Below, one piece after another: positions 46,182-56,455 of a stretch of 64,000 bases of DNA. The stretch is from the NCBI RefSeq assembly GCF_000702825.1, contig NZ_JNKF01000013.1, forward strand, positions 62,001 through 126,000, read 5' to 3'. Each line of letters opens with the position of its first letter. Positions within the stretch are counted from its first letter, which is position 1. The notes under the pieces were generated by a model, which did not search any database, was not told the DNA's origin, and saw nothing but the letters and a program-made list of their open reading frames with translations. A program made the translations under genes and the position numbers. The DNA comes from Prevotella sp. P6B1 (GTDB lineage Bacteria > Bacteroidota > Bacteroidia > Bacteroidales > Bacteroidaceae).

Positions 46182-48269
46182 TTAATAACCAGGATTCTGC
46201 ATAGCCTGCTTCTGCTCAGCAGTGAGGCCTGCTCCACTCTCGGTAGTGATACCATCGAGGAACGACTGTGGAATAGGACGATAGTAGTGCTTATCAGCCT
46301 TAAAGTCGCCTATACCACGGCTCACACCATCGTTGAAGGCATGCCAACGGGCATCGAGTGTACGTGTGCGCGCCAGATCCTCCCAACGGAGAGCCTCACC
46401 ACAAAGCTCACGTGTACGCTCATCAAGCAGGAAGCACATCATCTTCTCCGCATTGGTAGAGCACTTCAGGACCTTATAGATGCGCTGCTCTGTGGGCGAG
46501 TTGTATACATCGTCAACACTATTCAGTCGCATGGCAGCCTTAGAAGAAGCTGTTGTCTCAGCAATATTGTTACTCTCATAGTAAGTGTTTTGCTCGCTGT
46601 AGATAGCACCATCAGCGCTATAGCCACCACCCTTACCGGTACAATATGAGTTATTCTTATAAGCCTGACCACCATCCACATTCACCGAACGGTTTTCACC
46701 AGCAGCATATCCTGCACGCTCACGCAGTTTGTTGATCCACTCGATGGCCTGAGCATAGTTGCTCTCACCCTTGCGAATATAAGCCTCGGCAATCATCAGC
46801 ACATCCTCGGCCGAACGGGCGATGATGGCATCACGTGTACCAAACTGAGACGCAATAGAGTTACGGGCACCATCACGATACTTACTCAGCGCTACGCTAC
46901 GCTTGTGAGGAATCACGCCGTAGTAGTTACCGGTAAGATTCTTAATGTCGGTGTTCCAGTTGAAATCCTGTCCCTTGAAGTAACGCACAAAGGTGTGAGG
47001 AGCCTGAAGCACGCCATCCTTAGATACCAGAACATCAGAAGCACCAGAAGCATAGTTTTCATAGCGGTCGTCACCAGGATTGTTGACGATATACTTGATA
47101 CCTACCTGACCACCAACGAAACGCTTGTCGCCAGCAGCTACGCCAGCAGGCGCTTTACCCGAAGCGATATCTTCAGCCGTCCATGTGGGCGCATTCTTCG
47201 TATTATTACAACCGTAGCAAGTGATGAACGACTTCCAGAAACGAGAGTCGTTTACACGGTCAAACACCTCCATGGTGTATTCAGTGGCACTTACATAAGA
47301 GAACTCACGACCACCAGAGATATCACGGTTTGTACCCTTCATATCCTGATAAACAGAGGGATAGTACAGGTGCATCTGGTTACCAAAGCGGCCCCAGGTT
47401 GACTCATCGTTAGAGAACTGAGCAGCCAGCACCACCTCTGATACATTCTCGTTAGCACCATTAGCCTCTTTGTAATCCCACAACTGCACATAGTCGCTGC
47501 ACAGCGGATGCGCATTGACCACCTCGGTAGCATACTTGATAACGGCATCGAGGTCATCATTCTTATATGCACTGTTCCATTTATCATAAGCCTCAGAAGC
47601 ACGGAACAGATGAGCCTTTGCCAGGAAGTGGGCAGCAGCATACTTGGTGACACGACCTACCTGGGCAGGTGTGGTAGGCAGCAACTTATAAGCCTCCTCT
47701 AAGTCGCTGATAATCTGAGCATAGACCTCCTCCTCGCTGTTGCGGGTGAAATAAGTCTCAGGACCTGTTGAAGGCTGCAACTTAAGAGGCACACCACCAA
47801 ACTGTTTCACCAATTCGAAGTAGCCATAGGCACGCATGAAATAGCCCTCACCCAGGCGGGTGTTATAGTCAGCATTCGACTGGCCATAGAACTCTGGCAC
47901 ATTCTTAATAAGAACATTGGCAGGCTCTATCAAGCCATAGTAGTTATCCCACACAGGCTGGTTGGCACCACCCTCAGTCGAGTTCAGCGCATCGCCATAG
48001 TGGTTCCATGCAGGCATTTGGTTATTGGCATCGGTAAACTCATCGACACCCATATTGTAGCACTCGATACCCCAGATATAATTGAACTTAAATTTCAGTT
48101 TCAAGTAGGCACCTGTAGCCAAATCGTCCAAGCCATCCTGAGTCTTGAAATAGTCGGTGCTGAATTCAGTCTTCAGCTCCTCCTTCAGGAATTCATCACC
48201 ACAAGATGTGGTCATACCGCCCACAACGCTCGTCATCAGGGCGATTGATACTATATTTTTAAATTTCAT
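46182..48269 (-). CDS. SusD-like surface glycan-binding lipoprotein (first pair)
   Basis: 695 residues. The lipobox ends in TTSCGDEF, so Cys is lipidated. TPR-like helices, a typical GEGYFMRAYGYFELVKQFGGVPL motif and a C-terminal RTRELCGEALRWEDLARTRTL and YYRPIPQSFLDG mark the RagB/SusD family. It caps the TonB-dependent partner encoded just upstream (18-base gap). It probably binds rhamnogalacturonan oligosaccharides given the surrounding enzymes. Confidence 0.93.
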   Translation of the reverse strand: MKFKNIVSIALMTSVVGGMTTSCGDEFLKEELKTEFSTDYFKTQDGLDDLATGAYLKLKFKFNYIWGIECYNMGVDEFTDANNQMPAWNHYGDALNSTEGGANQPVWDNYYGLIEPANVLIKNVPEFYGQSNADYNTRLGEGYFMRAYGYFELVKQFGGVPLKLQPSTGPETYFTRNSEEEVYAQIISDLEEAYKLLPTTPAQVGRVTKYAAAHFLAKAHLFRASEAYDKWNSAYKNDDLDAVIKYATEVVNAHPLCSDYVQLWDYKEANGANENVSEVVLAAQFSNDESTWGRFGNQMHLYYPSVYQDMKGTNRDISGGREFSYVSATEYTMEVFDRVNDSRFWKSFITCYGCNNTKNAPTWTAEDIASGKAPAGVAAGDKRFVGGQVGIKYIVNNPGDDRYENYASGASDVLVSKDGVLQAPHTFVRYFKGQDFNWNTDIKNLTGNYYGVIPHKRSVALSKYRDGARNSIASQFGTRDAIIARSAEDVLMIAEAYIRKGESNYAQAIEWINKLRERAGYAAGENRSVNVDGGQAYKNNSYCTGKGGGYSADGAIYSEQNTYYESNNIAETTASSKAAMRLNSVDDVYNSPTEQRIYKVLKCSTNAEKMMCFLLDERTRELCGEALRWEDLARTRTLDARWHAFNDGVSRGIGDFKADKHYYRPIPQSFLDGITTESGAGLTAEQKQAMQNPGY

Positions 48270-48287
48270 AATTAGTCCTTTCTTTAA

Positions 48288-51200
48288 TTAGAATCCGATG
48301 TTAAGACCTACAACAAAGCTCTTAAGGGTAACACCCGATGCATTTGTCTGTGTATTGTTTGCATAACTTACCAAGTCAGTATCCAACCAGTCGGTCTTCT
48401 TATACAGGAAGAATGGGTTGTTAGCCTGTAGATAAACCTTACAGCTATTGATACCCAGTGGTTTGAGCTGCTTAGCGGTGAAGTTATAACCCAGAGAGAT
48501 ATTACGAACCTTGATGAACGAACCATCCTGATAGTTCATAGACGAAGCATAGGTATCAGCAGCCTCACCGGTAGAACCAGGGCTATAGTACTTAGCATTC
48601 TCGTTGGTTCCTGCTACCCAGTAGTCGAGTTTACGCATCATGTAGCGGCCATCGAGCGTTGCACTTCCTGCGGGAACGGTGAATCCCCAACGTGAATACA
48701 GGAATACAGAGAGTTCCAGATTCTTGTAGTTGAAGGTGTTGGTCCATCCAGCAGTCCAGTCAGGACGATACTTACCAACAATCCTACGGTCGTTGTTACC
48801 ATCAATAGCATGATCTTCATTAAAGTCCTTCACCTTAATCTGGCCAGGCTTACGACCATACTTGGCAGCCTCTTCAGCCTCGCTGGTCTTCCAGATGCCA
48901 TCATATACATAGTCGTAGTAAACGCCAATCTCCTCACCTACAAACCAGCGGTTGTTAACGTCCTCCTTCTTACCATTGGCCAGCTCCTTGATTTCGCTGC
49001 GGTCCATACTCCATGTGAGTGTAGATGTCCACTCGAAATCACGTGTCTTTACAGGGATGGCGTTCAACTGGAAGTCGATACCCCAACCCGAAGTCTTACC
49101 TACATTGGCATAAGTAGAGGTATAACCAGTCAACGAAGGAATAGTCATGGGCAACAACAAATCCTTGGTGGTAGTCTTATAGATATCAAAGCTACCATTG
49201 ATACGGCTGTTGATGAATCCAAAGTCGATACCCAGGTTCAGCTGTGTGGTCTTCTCCCAGGTCAACTGATTGTTAGCCATCTTGTTTGGGGTCTTTGCTG
49301 ATGGGTCAGAAGGCACGTAACCTAAGGCAGGATTCTCCTTACCCCACTGATAGTAAGCACCCTGGATGGCACCCTTTGTAGCATATGCTGAGATAGCAGC
49401 GTTACCTGTGATACCCCAACCCAGACGCAGTTTCAGATTGCTCAACCAGCTCACATCCTTCAGGAAGTTCTCCTGATTAGCACGCCAAGCCAGCGCTACA
49501 GATGGGAAGCTTGCCCACTTATGACCCTCAGCCAGCTGTGAGGCACCATCCCAACGCATAGAAGCGGTAAGCAGATACTTATCCATGAAACCGTAGTTCA
49601 AGCGAACCAGGTAAGAAGTCATCTGAGTCTCGGTCAAGCCCGTACCGAATCCGCTCAAAGAGCCAGCAGAATACAGATTGTACCACAGCTGCTCGGCAGA
49701 GCTGACATTGGTAGCGCTCATGTTACCCATCTCATAATGATACTCAGAAGCACTCTGCATCAAAGTCAAGCCAATGTTGTGAACGTCGGCAATTGTCTTA
49801 TTATAATAAATCAGGTTATCGAGTGTGTAGGCTCTACGGATATCATTCTGATACTGCGCCTTATTGTTACCATCACCGTTGATACCACCAGCAGCGTTGG
49901 CAATACCCAGTGTGTAGTAACGGAACTCAGGACCGAACTGGATACGATAACGCAAACCGTCTAACGAACTCCAGAGCTTACCGAAATCCACCTCACCATA
50001 AACGTTAGCCTGTGCACGGAAGGTTTTACGGTTATTGGTATTGTACTGCAGTTCACGGATGGGGTTGATGATATTGATATCATTGTTAGGCAAACGCAGA
50101 TAGTTGCCATCAGCATCATAAGGAACAGTCCAAGGCAGCATGCCCTGCAATGCACCATAATAGTCACCAGCACCAGTAGTCGACTTGGTGAAGCTGTAGC
50201 CATAATCCTGATTACCGTAAGAGGCGTTGATACCAGCACCAAATACAAAGAAATCAAGAGGCTTAGCCTCGAACGAAGTCTTCAGCGTGAAGCGCTCATA
50301 TGACTGACCAGGCTGAGTGCCCTTCTGATTCAGGTAACCAAACGAGGCATAACCGTTAAACTTCTCTGCACCACCAGAAACACTCAGGGTGTGCTCGTGG
50401 GTGATACCTGTACGCTTACCATCAGCTACCCAGTCATAGCCACCAACCTTTGAAGGATCGTATGTGCCATTAGACCAAGCTTTGTCAATCTGTGCCCAAG
50501 AGGCAGCCACACCACCAAAGGCCAGCTTATCCTGCTCGTAATCAGGAGTAGCACTCTTATACGAACCCATGTTATATTTTGCCAGACGTGCGTAGTCGAG
50601 CCACTCGGCAGCGTTCATCATCTCGGTCACCTCATGCAAGGTCTCGAACGAAACAGTACCAGAGTAGTTGATGCTCACCTTACCAGCCTTACCTTTCTTG
50701 GTTGTTACCAGCACAACACCGTTGGCACCACGGCTACCATAGATAGCAGTAGCAGAAGCATCCTTCAGAATGTCGATGCTCTCGATATCGCTGGGGTTCA
50801 GGTTGTCAATACCACCAGCCTGTAGCACCATTCCGTCGACAACATACAAAGGGTCATTGTTTGCACCGATAGAGCGCACGCCACGGATCTGAATCTTACC
50901 TACAGAACCTGGACGCTGGTTAGAAGTGATATCCACACCGGCAGCCTTACCCTGCATACCTTCCAGCGCATTCTTTACTGGCATGGCCTTCAGATCATCG
51001 CCACTTACACGTGCCAGAGAACCGGTTACATCGCTCTTCTTCATCGTGCCGTAACCTACTACAACCACTTCGTCGAGCAAAGCATTATCTTCCTGAAGCG
51101 TAATGTTGATCTGCGATTTTCCACCAAGGGCTACACTCTGTGATTTATAGCCAATGTAAGAAACCTCTAAAGAACCTTTGCCGGGCGCATTAGCAATCGT

Positions 51201-51416
51201 GAAATGACCATCCAAATCGGTAATGGCACCATTGCTTGTTCCCTTAATAACCACGCTTGCACCGATGATAGGATCTCCCTTAGCATCGACCACTGTTCCG
51301 GTAATCTTGCTCTGAGCGAATGCACCAACGGCAAACACGGCGAACAGTACCGTAAACATCAACCTCTGGAACATGGTCCAGCTGCTGTTCAGACTTGATT
51401 TACCAATGTCTTTCAT
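48288..51416 (-). CDS. SusC-like TonB-dependent transporter (first pair)
   Basis: 1,042 residues. A signal peptide and a carboxypeptidase-regulatory-like domain (SKITGTVVDAKGDPIIGASVV) precede the TonB box region DEVVVVGYGTMKK. A plug (NALEGMQGKAAGVDI, IQIRGVRSIGANNDPLYVVDG) and the outer-membrane barrel follow, ending in NIGF. It imports oligosaccharides across the outer membrane. Promoter -7 TACTTTTG lies at 51473-51480. Confidence 0.95.
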   Translation of the reverse strand: MKDIGKSSLNSSWTMFQRLMFTVLFAVFAVGAFAQSKITGTVVDAKGDPIIGASVVIKGTSNGAITDLDGHFTIANAPGKGSLEVSYIGYKSQSVALGGKSQINITLQEDNALLDEVVVVGYGTMKKSDVTGSLARVSGDDLKAMPVKNALEGMQGKAAGVDITSNQRPGSVGKIQIRGVRSIGANNDPLYVVDGMVLQAGGIDNLNPSDIESIDILKDASATAIYGSRGANGVVLVTTKKGKAGKVSINYSGTVSFETLHEVTEMMNAAEWLDYARLAKYNMGSYKSATPDYEQDKLAFGGVAASWAQIDKAWSNGTYDPSKVGGYDWVADGKRTGITHEHTLSVSGGAEKFNGYASFGYLNQKGTQPGQSYERFTLKTSFEAKPLDFFVFGAGINASYGNQDYGYSFTKSTTGAGDYYGALQGMLPWTVPYDADGNYLRLPNNDINIINPIRELQYNTNNRKTFRAQANVYGEVDFGKLWSSLDGLRYRIQFGPEFRYYTLGIANAAGGINGDGNNKAQYQNDIRRAYTLDNLIYYNKTIADVHNIGLTLMQSASEYHYEMGNMSATNVSSAEQLWYNLYSAGSLSGFGTGLTETQMTSYLVRLNYGFMDKYLLTASMRWDGASQLAEGHKWASFPSVALAWRANQENFLKDVSWLSNLKLRLGWGITGNAAISAYATKGAIQGAYYQWGKENPALGYVPSDPSAKTPNKMANNQLTWEKTTQLNLGIDFGFINSRINGSFDIYKTTTKDLLLPMTIPSLTGYTSTYANVGKTSGWGIDFQLNAIPVKTRDFEWTSTLTWSMDRSEIKELANGKKEDVNNRWFVGEEIGVYYDYVYDGIWKTSEAEEAAKYGRKPGQIKVKDFNEDHAIDGNNDRRIVGKYRPDWTAGWTNTFNYKNLELSVFLYSRWGFTVPAGSATLDGRYMMRKLDYWVAGTNENAKYYSPGSTGEAADTYASSMNYQDGSFIKVRNISLGYNFTAKQLKPLGINSCKVYLQANNPFFLYKKTDWLDTDLVSYANNTQTNASGVTLKSFVVGLNIGF

Positions 51417-51472
51417 ACTGTTTTTAAATAATTTAATTAGTAATTTATTAATTTGAAATTTAGGTTTTGCTG

Positions 51473-51520
51473 CAAAAGTAGCAAGTTTTTATCTATACAT
51501 ATATACAAAAATCGTACGAT
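51473..51520 (-). promoter_or_regulatory. susC promoter and palindromic site
   Basis: TACTTTTG on the minus strand (51473-51480) is 57 bases before the susC ATG. TTTG occurs at 51506-51509 but the spacing is 25, too long, implying activator dependence. The palindrome ATCGTACGAT (51511-51520), flanked by T and A as AATCGTACGATT, sits directly upstream and is shared with 30509-30518. Confidence 0.6.
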
Positions 51521-51552
51521 TACTATGATTATCGTTCAACCTGTACTTTTTT

Positions 51553-52734
51553 TTAATTGCCATCGGGCTTGGTCAGGTTGGTATTTCCTGACGGATACCA
51601 GATAAAAGCATCAGGGTTGTCTGGGTGCGATGGATCAAAGTCCTGCCAGTCGGCTCGCAGGTGATCAGCAAGTGGACAATGCATCTGTTTGAGTCCCATC
51701 ACAATCATCTTGGCCACCTCCCAGGCTCCATACGGATTAAAGTGGGTGTTATCTGCCAATGGTTCTGGCTGATCGGCAAAAGTGTTAGCGGGATAATGTA
51801 CCAACGCACGCTTGGAACCCTCGAAACCAAGGGCTTCATAAAAGGCGGTAGTCATCCCGTTCAATTCAATGACTGGCACCTGCTCTCTGCGGGCTACAGT
51901 GCGCATGGCTTCAGGATAGTCGCCATGAGTGTTGCGCAGGGTACGCTGATCAGCCTCGAAGAACCGACGGGCTGTAGGTGTTACAAAAATGATATGACCG
52001 CCTTTCGCACGTACACGGTCCACAAAAATCTTCAGGTTACGACTATAGCTGTACCAAGCGCCATCGCCGGCTTTATGTTCCTTCTCATCGTTATGACCGA
52101 ACTCACAGATCACATAATCGCCGCGACGCAGTTGCGTAAGAATCTTATCAAGGCGCAGCTGAGCGAGGAAGGTAGTAGCCGACAGACCGCTTTCGGCATA
52201 GTTGGCAATCACTACATCGGGGGTGAACCAACGGGTAATCATCTGTCCCCACGAAGCCCAGGGCTCTTTCTCCTGATCGACCACGGTGCTATTGCCACAC
52301 AGGAAAACGGTAGTGGCAGCAGTGTCGGGCTCGATGATGATGCGCTGCACGGCAGGTGCTGGTCCGCAGAACTGCAGGTTCAGGGCGTCGTCCCAGTTCT
52401 TATAGGTCTGCTCGCGTGTTTTCAGCTTCACACGATTAGCAGCATCAATTTGAGGCTCATGCTTGTTCACCACGAAGGATAATGTCTGATACTTGCCTTT
52501 CTTGGTGGTGATGACATCCGTATAATGGCGACGACTCTCAGCACGTACTACCGTCTGGGCGGCACGTTTCTTCGAACCAAGGGTAACGGTAACACGATAA
52601 TTACCATCAGGTACACGAACCGAGAAATCGATGGGGTTGACACTATATATATTTAATAAGGTGTCGACAGTCTGCGCCTTTACACACAGACCTACGGCGA
52701 ATGCCAACGTTAGGAATATTAGTCTTTTCATCAC
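51553..52734 (-). CDS. SGNH-hydrolase, rhamnogalacturonan acetylesterase-like, with N-terminal beta-sandwich
   Basis: 393 residues, signal peptide ending near CVKAQ. Residues about 25-130 form a beta-rich module (GNYRVTVTLGS) resembling carbohydrate-binding domains. The SGNH domain has GNSTV, ESGLSATTF, EFGHND and DNTHFN, so Ser, Asp and His are present; like unit 1 of the tandem esterase it has Asn before the Ser. It would deacetylate pectin before backbone enzymes act. Its promoter (-7 at 52753-52760) faces the GH2 gene promoter. Confidence 0.88.
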   Translation of the reverse strand: MMKRLIFLTLAFAVGLCVKAQTVDTLLNIYSVNPIDFSVRVPDGNYRVTVTLGSKKRAAQTVVRAESRRHYTDVITTKKGKYQTLSFVVNKHEPQIDAANRVKLKTREQTYKNWDDALNLQFCGPAPAVQRIIIEPDTAATTVFLCGNSTVVDQEKEPWASWGQMITRWFTPDVVIANYAESGLSATTFLAQLRLDKILTQLRRGDYVICEFGHNDEKEHKAGDGAWYSYSRNLKIFVDRVRAKGGHIIFVTPTARRFFEADQRTLRNTHGDYPEAMRTVARREQVPVIELNGMTTAFYEALGFEGSKRALVHYPANTFADQPEPLADNTHFNPYGAWEVAKMIVMGLKQMHCPLADHLRADWQDFDPSHPDNPDAFIWYPSGNTNLTKPDGN

Positions 52735-52752
52735 AGTTTTAATTAGTTACTG

Positions 52753-52876
52753 CAAAAGTAGATGTTTTTAATCGTCCATATCATTCATTTTTGTCCGCAA
52801 TCTAATAAAGTTGTACAATATTGCTAAATTCAGAACAAAAGAATATGAAAGTAGCAGGATAATATACATAACTTTG
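52753..52876. promoter_or_regulatory. Divergent promoters, esterase and GH2 operon, with ATTTTTGTCCG
   Basis: TACTTTTG on the minus strand (52753-52760) faces the esterase, and TAACTTTG on the plus strand (52869-52876) faces GH2. CATTTTTGTCCG lies at 52786-52797, identical to 41803-41814. Confidence 0.55.
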
Positions 52877-52904
52877 CAGCAGAAACCAAAAAACAAGTAA
52901 ATAA

Positions 52905-55277
52905 ATGAAAACGTACCGCACTTTTTCAGTCTCTCTTCTGCTGTGCCTCGCATCCACCATGCAGGCGCAACCACGAGAGGTGGTCAACCTGAACTATGGT
53001 TGGGATTTCGCACGCGACTCACTTTTTACTCAGTCGTATCAGATTGATGTGCCCCACGATTTCCAGATAGAACAGCCTTGGGTTGCCCCTTCGGCAGATG
53101 AACGGGCCGACAATAGCGATGTGGCTGCCAACATCAAGAGCCGACTCTCGGCACGAGGTTTCAAAGAGATGGGGGCAGGCTGGTATCGCAAAATAATTAC
53201 ACCCGATGCCACACTGAAAGGTCGTCGTATCCTGCTCGATTTCGAAGGTATCATGTACGTGGGCGATGTATGGCTGAATGGTAAGCATATAGGAGGAACA
53301 GACTACGGCTACGTAGGCTTCCAGATAGATATCACCCAACAGCTGCATTATGGTCAGCCCAACGAGCTCATTGTTAAGGCACATACCATGACAGAGCGCA
53401 ACTCGCGCTGGTACACTGGTGGGGGGCTGTTTCGTAATGTATCGCTCATCAACACCTCTGCCGATCTGTATTTCGAGCGCCATCCACTGTATATCACCAC
53501 ACGCGATAATCAGTTTGTCAACATCTCGGCCGACGTAACCAATCGTACCAAGAACCGTCAAACCCTTGTAAGGGTAACTATCTACGATCCGGAAGGTCGG
53601 CAGATAGTAAAGCAGACTGCATCATGTAGCGGCAATCCGCAGTCACGCACACAGAATCTCCGCTTGGCCGAGATAGAGATTCCCAAGCCACAGCTCTGGG
53701 ATACTGAGCATCCTAACCTCTATACTGCCAAGGTAGAGCTACTGTATCAGGACGGGACAGTGGCCGATGAGGTGAGTGAGCAGTTCGGTATCCGCACCAT
53801 CGAGTACGGACCCGCCTTCGGCTTGAAGTTGAACGGCCAGAAGGTTCTCCTGAGGGGCTATGCCAACCACCACACCTTAGGCGCCTTAGGTGCTGCAGCC
53901 TATCCACGTGCCATTGAGAAGCGTATCCAGATGATGAAACAGTTCGGCATCAACCATATCCGCACCTCGCATAACCCCTATAGCCGCGACTTTATCCGTC
54001 TGTGCGACAAATACGGCATTCTGGTGGTGGATGAACTCTATGATAAATGGACCCAGCAGCATACAGGCGGACGCGTACCATTTATGAACCATTGGGCTCA
54101 GGATGTGACGGAGTGGATTACACGCGACCGCAACTCACCCAGCGTAGTGATGTGGAGCTTAGGCAACGAACTGCAACAGGACCCAAACCAGCCTTTCGGC
54201 GACTTCGGCGTGACCTGCTATAAGATGATGCGCCCTGTGGTACACCGTTACGATTCCACCCGTCAGATAACCGTAGCCATGCATCCGCGCTACCGTAACT
54301 GGCAGACCGACTCACTGCCATGCGACCTGGCTATGCAGACTGACATCCAAGCGTATAACTATAGATATATGTACTTCCCAGGCGACGGGCGCCGTTTTCC
54401 TTGGATGACATTTTACCAGAGCGAAGCCAGCATCAACAAGATGGGCCCCAACTGGTTCGAGATGGATCTTGACAAAGTAGTTGGACTGGCCTATTGGGGT
54501 GCCATCGACTATTTAGGCGAAAGTCAAGGCTGGCCAGCTAAAGGATGGGCGCAAGGTGTGTTCGACATTGCTCTTGAACCCAAGCCCAAGGCCTACTTCA
54601 TGAAGAGTTTCCTGAAAAACGAGCCATTGGTACGCATCGCTGTGGTTGAGGATACAGAAAACGACATCGAGTGGAACGGCATACAGACAGGCAACGACAT
54701 CGAGACAGAAAACTGGAATCGTGCAGCAGGATCGAAAGTCAACCTATATACATATACAAACGGCGACGAAGTAGAGTTACTACTGAACGGCAAACGTTTG
54801 GGGCGCCGTACCAATCCCACTGATCCTGAGAATCGTAATCGCATCCTTTGGAAGAATATAGCCTATCAGGCTGGTCGGTTAGAAGCTGTGGCCTACAAAC
54901 AGGGAAAGGTGATAGCCCGTCACACTATTGAAACAACAGGCAAGGCTGTAAAACTGATTGCGAGCCCTGACAATAGTCAGTGGAAGGCCGACGGTCAGGA
55001 CCTGCAGCACATCCGCATTACCGCTGTCGACAGCAAAGGCCGTCGTGTGTTTGCTGCCACCGATGAGCTACAGTTCGAAGTGGAGGGCGATGCACGCATC
55101 ATTGCCGTAACCAATGGCGACATCACCAGCGAAGAACTGAACGTGACAAACCACCGCCGTCTGTGGCAAGGCTCGGCCATGGTTATCCTACGTGCTGGTC
55201 AACAGCCATCGAAGATATCGCTGAAAACAATATCCCACAAATATAAAACCGTCATTACCAAGTTCGAAACAAAATAA
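52905..55277 (+). CDS. GH2 beta-galactosidase-like enzyme
   Basis: 790 residues with a signal peptide ending at TMQAQ. The order is sugar-binding domain (GWYRKIITP), immunoglobulin-like domain, then the barrel with INHIRTSHNPYSRDFIRLCDKYG. The acid/base is Glu422 in LGNELQQD and the nucleophile is probably Glu507 in FYQSEAS; further beta domains follow. GH2 in a rhamnogalacturonan locus most often removes galactose side chains; beta-glucuronidase or other specificities cannot be excluded. It is the first gene of a GH2-GH105-GH106-aldA unit. Confidence 0.9.
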   Translation: MKTYRTFSVSLLLCLASTMQAQPREVVNLNYGWDFARDSLFTQSYQIDVPHDFQIEQPWVAPSADERADNSDVAANIKSRLSARGFKEMGAGWYRKIITPDATLKGRRILLDFEGIMYVGDVWLNGKHIGGTDYGYVGFQIDITQQLHYGQPNELIVKAHTMTERNSRWYTGGGLFRNVSLINTSADLYFERHPLYITTRDNQFVNISADVTNRTKNRQTLVRVTIYDPEGRQIVKQTASCSGNPQSRTQNLRLAEIEIPKPQLWDTEHPNLYTAKVELLYQDGTVADEVSEQFGIRTIEYGPAFGLKLNGQKVLLRGYANHHTLGALGAAAYPRAIEKRIQMMKQFGINHIRTSHNPYSRDFIRLCDKYGILVVDELYDKWTQQHTGGRVPFMNHWAQDVTEWITRDRNSPSVVMWSLGNELQQDPNQPFGDFGVTCYKMMRPVVHRYDSTRQITVAMHPRYRNWQTDSLPCDLAMQTDIQAYNYRYMYFPGDGRRFPWMTFYQSEASINKMGPNWFEMDLDKVVGLAYWGAIDYLGESQGWPAKGWAQGVFDIALEPKPKAYFMKSFLKNEPLVRIAVVEDTENDIEWNGIQTGNDIETENWNRAAGSKVNLYTYTNGDEVELLLNGKRLGRRTNPTDPENRNRILWKNIAYQAGRLEAVAYKQGKVIARHTIETTGKAVKLIASPDNSQWKADGQDLQHIRITAVDSKGRRVFAATDELQFEVEGDARIIAVTNGDITSEELNVTNHRRLWQGSAMVILRAGQQPSKISLKTISHKYKTVITKFETK

Positions 55278-55288
55278 ACTACATAGAA

Positions 55289-56455
55289 ATGAAGAAAATT
55301 ATGATTGCACTGGTAGCGTTTATGAGCCTCTCTGAATCGGCTACCGCTCAGAACAACGTGCTGCCGACAGCACAGAAAGCCAACGACTATTTCATGGCGA
55401 AGTATAGCGATCCTACCCTGCCCACCAACGTGAAGAAGGTGCGTCCCTCGTCGCTCTGGACACGCGCCGTGTACTATGAGGGACTGATGGCCCTGAATGC
55501 CATCGCCCCACAACAGCGCTACATCGACTATGCCATGACATGGGCCGATTTCCACAAATGGACCCCACGCAATGGTGTGAACACCTGCGATGCCGACGAC
55601 CAGTGCTGCGGACAGACCTACGTGGAACTGGCAGCTCTCAAAGGAGGAGATCAGAAAGCATTATTGGCTAACGTCATTGCCAACTTAGACCACCAGATGG
55701 CTACCCCCAACACCAAGCAGCAGACCTCTACCCCCAAGGCTAAGACCAATGTCAACTCGCTTTACGGTTGGTGGACCTGGATTGATGCCATCCAGATGGC
55801 TATGCCGCTCTATATGCAAGTGGGTAAGCTCACTGGCGAACAGAAATACCGCGACCACGCCATGCAGATGTACCGCTGGACCCGTAACGAGTGCGGTGGC
55901 GGTCTGTTCAACACCAAAGATGGCTTGTGGTGGCGCGATGCCGACTACGTACCACCTTACAAGGAGAAAGATGGTAAGGACTGTTACTGGAGCCGTGGCA
56001 ACGGCTGGGTTTATGCCGCCTTGGTGCGCTGCATGAACCAGCTCTCACCTAAGAGCAAGGAGTATAAGGAACTGAAAAAAGACTTTGTGCTGATGAGTGC
56101 CGGCCTGCTGAAATGCCAGCATAACGATGGATTCTGGCATGCCAGTCTGGTTTCGGATGTCGACTATCCCACCCCTGAGATGACAGGCACAGCCCTCTTC
56201 CTCTACGGTATGGCATGGGGCATACAGCAGGGACTGCTCAAGGAGAAGATATACCGTCCTGCCTGCGATAAAGCCTGGCAGGCACTTGAATCATGCGTAC
56301 ACACTGATGGTTTCTTAGGCTGGAACCAAGGTACAGGAAAGGAGCCATCAGCTGGACAGCCTGTCACCTTCACCAGTGTGCCCGACTTCGAGGACTACGG
56401 CACTGGCTGTTTCCTACTGGGCGCATCAGAATATTATAAACTCATACAGAAATGA
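55289..56455 (+). CDS. GH105 unsaturated rhamnogalacturonyl hydrolase
   Basis: 388 residues with a signal peptide. An (alpha/alpha)6 barrel: LWTRAVYYEGLMAL, DDQCCGQTY with the probable catalytic Asp, WWTWIDAIQMAMP, and YWSRGNGWVYAAL. It removes the unsaturated uronic acid left at the non-reducing end by lyases such as PL11. It overlaps the GH106 start by four bases (ATGA). It is distinct from the GH105 module in the large fusion at 17.2 kb, so the region carries two such activities. Confidence 0.9.
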   Translation: MKKIMIALVAFMSLSESATAQNNVLPTAQKANDYFMAKYSDPTLPTNVKKVRPSSLWTRAVYYEGLMALNAIAPQQRYIDYAMTWADFHKWTPRNGVNTCDADDQCCGQTYVELAALKGGDQKALLANVIANLDHQMATPNTKQQTSTPKAKTNVNSLYGWWTWIDAIQMAMPLYMQVGKLTGEQKYRDHAMQMYRWTRNECGGGLFNTKDGLWWRDADYVPPYKEKDGKDCYWSRGNGWVYAALVRCMNQLSPKSKEYKELKKDFVLMSAGLLKCQHNDGFWHASLVSDVDYPTPEMTGTALFLYGMAWGIQQGLLKEKIYRPACDKAWQALESCVHTDGFLGWNQGTGKEPSAGQPVTFTSVPDFEDYGTGCFLLGASEYYKLIQK

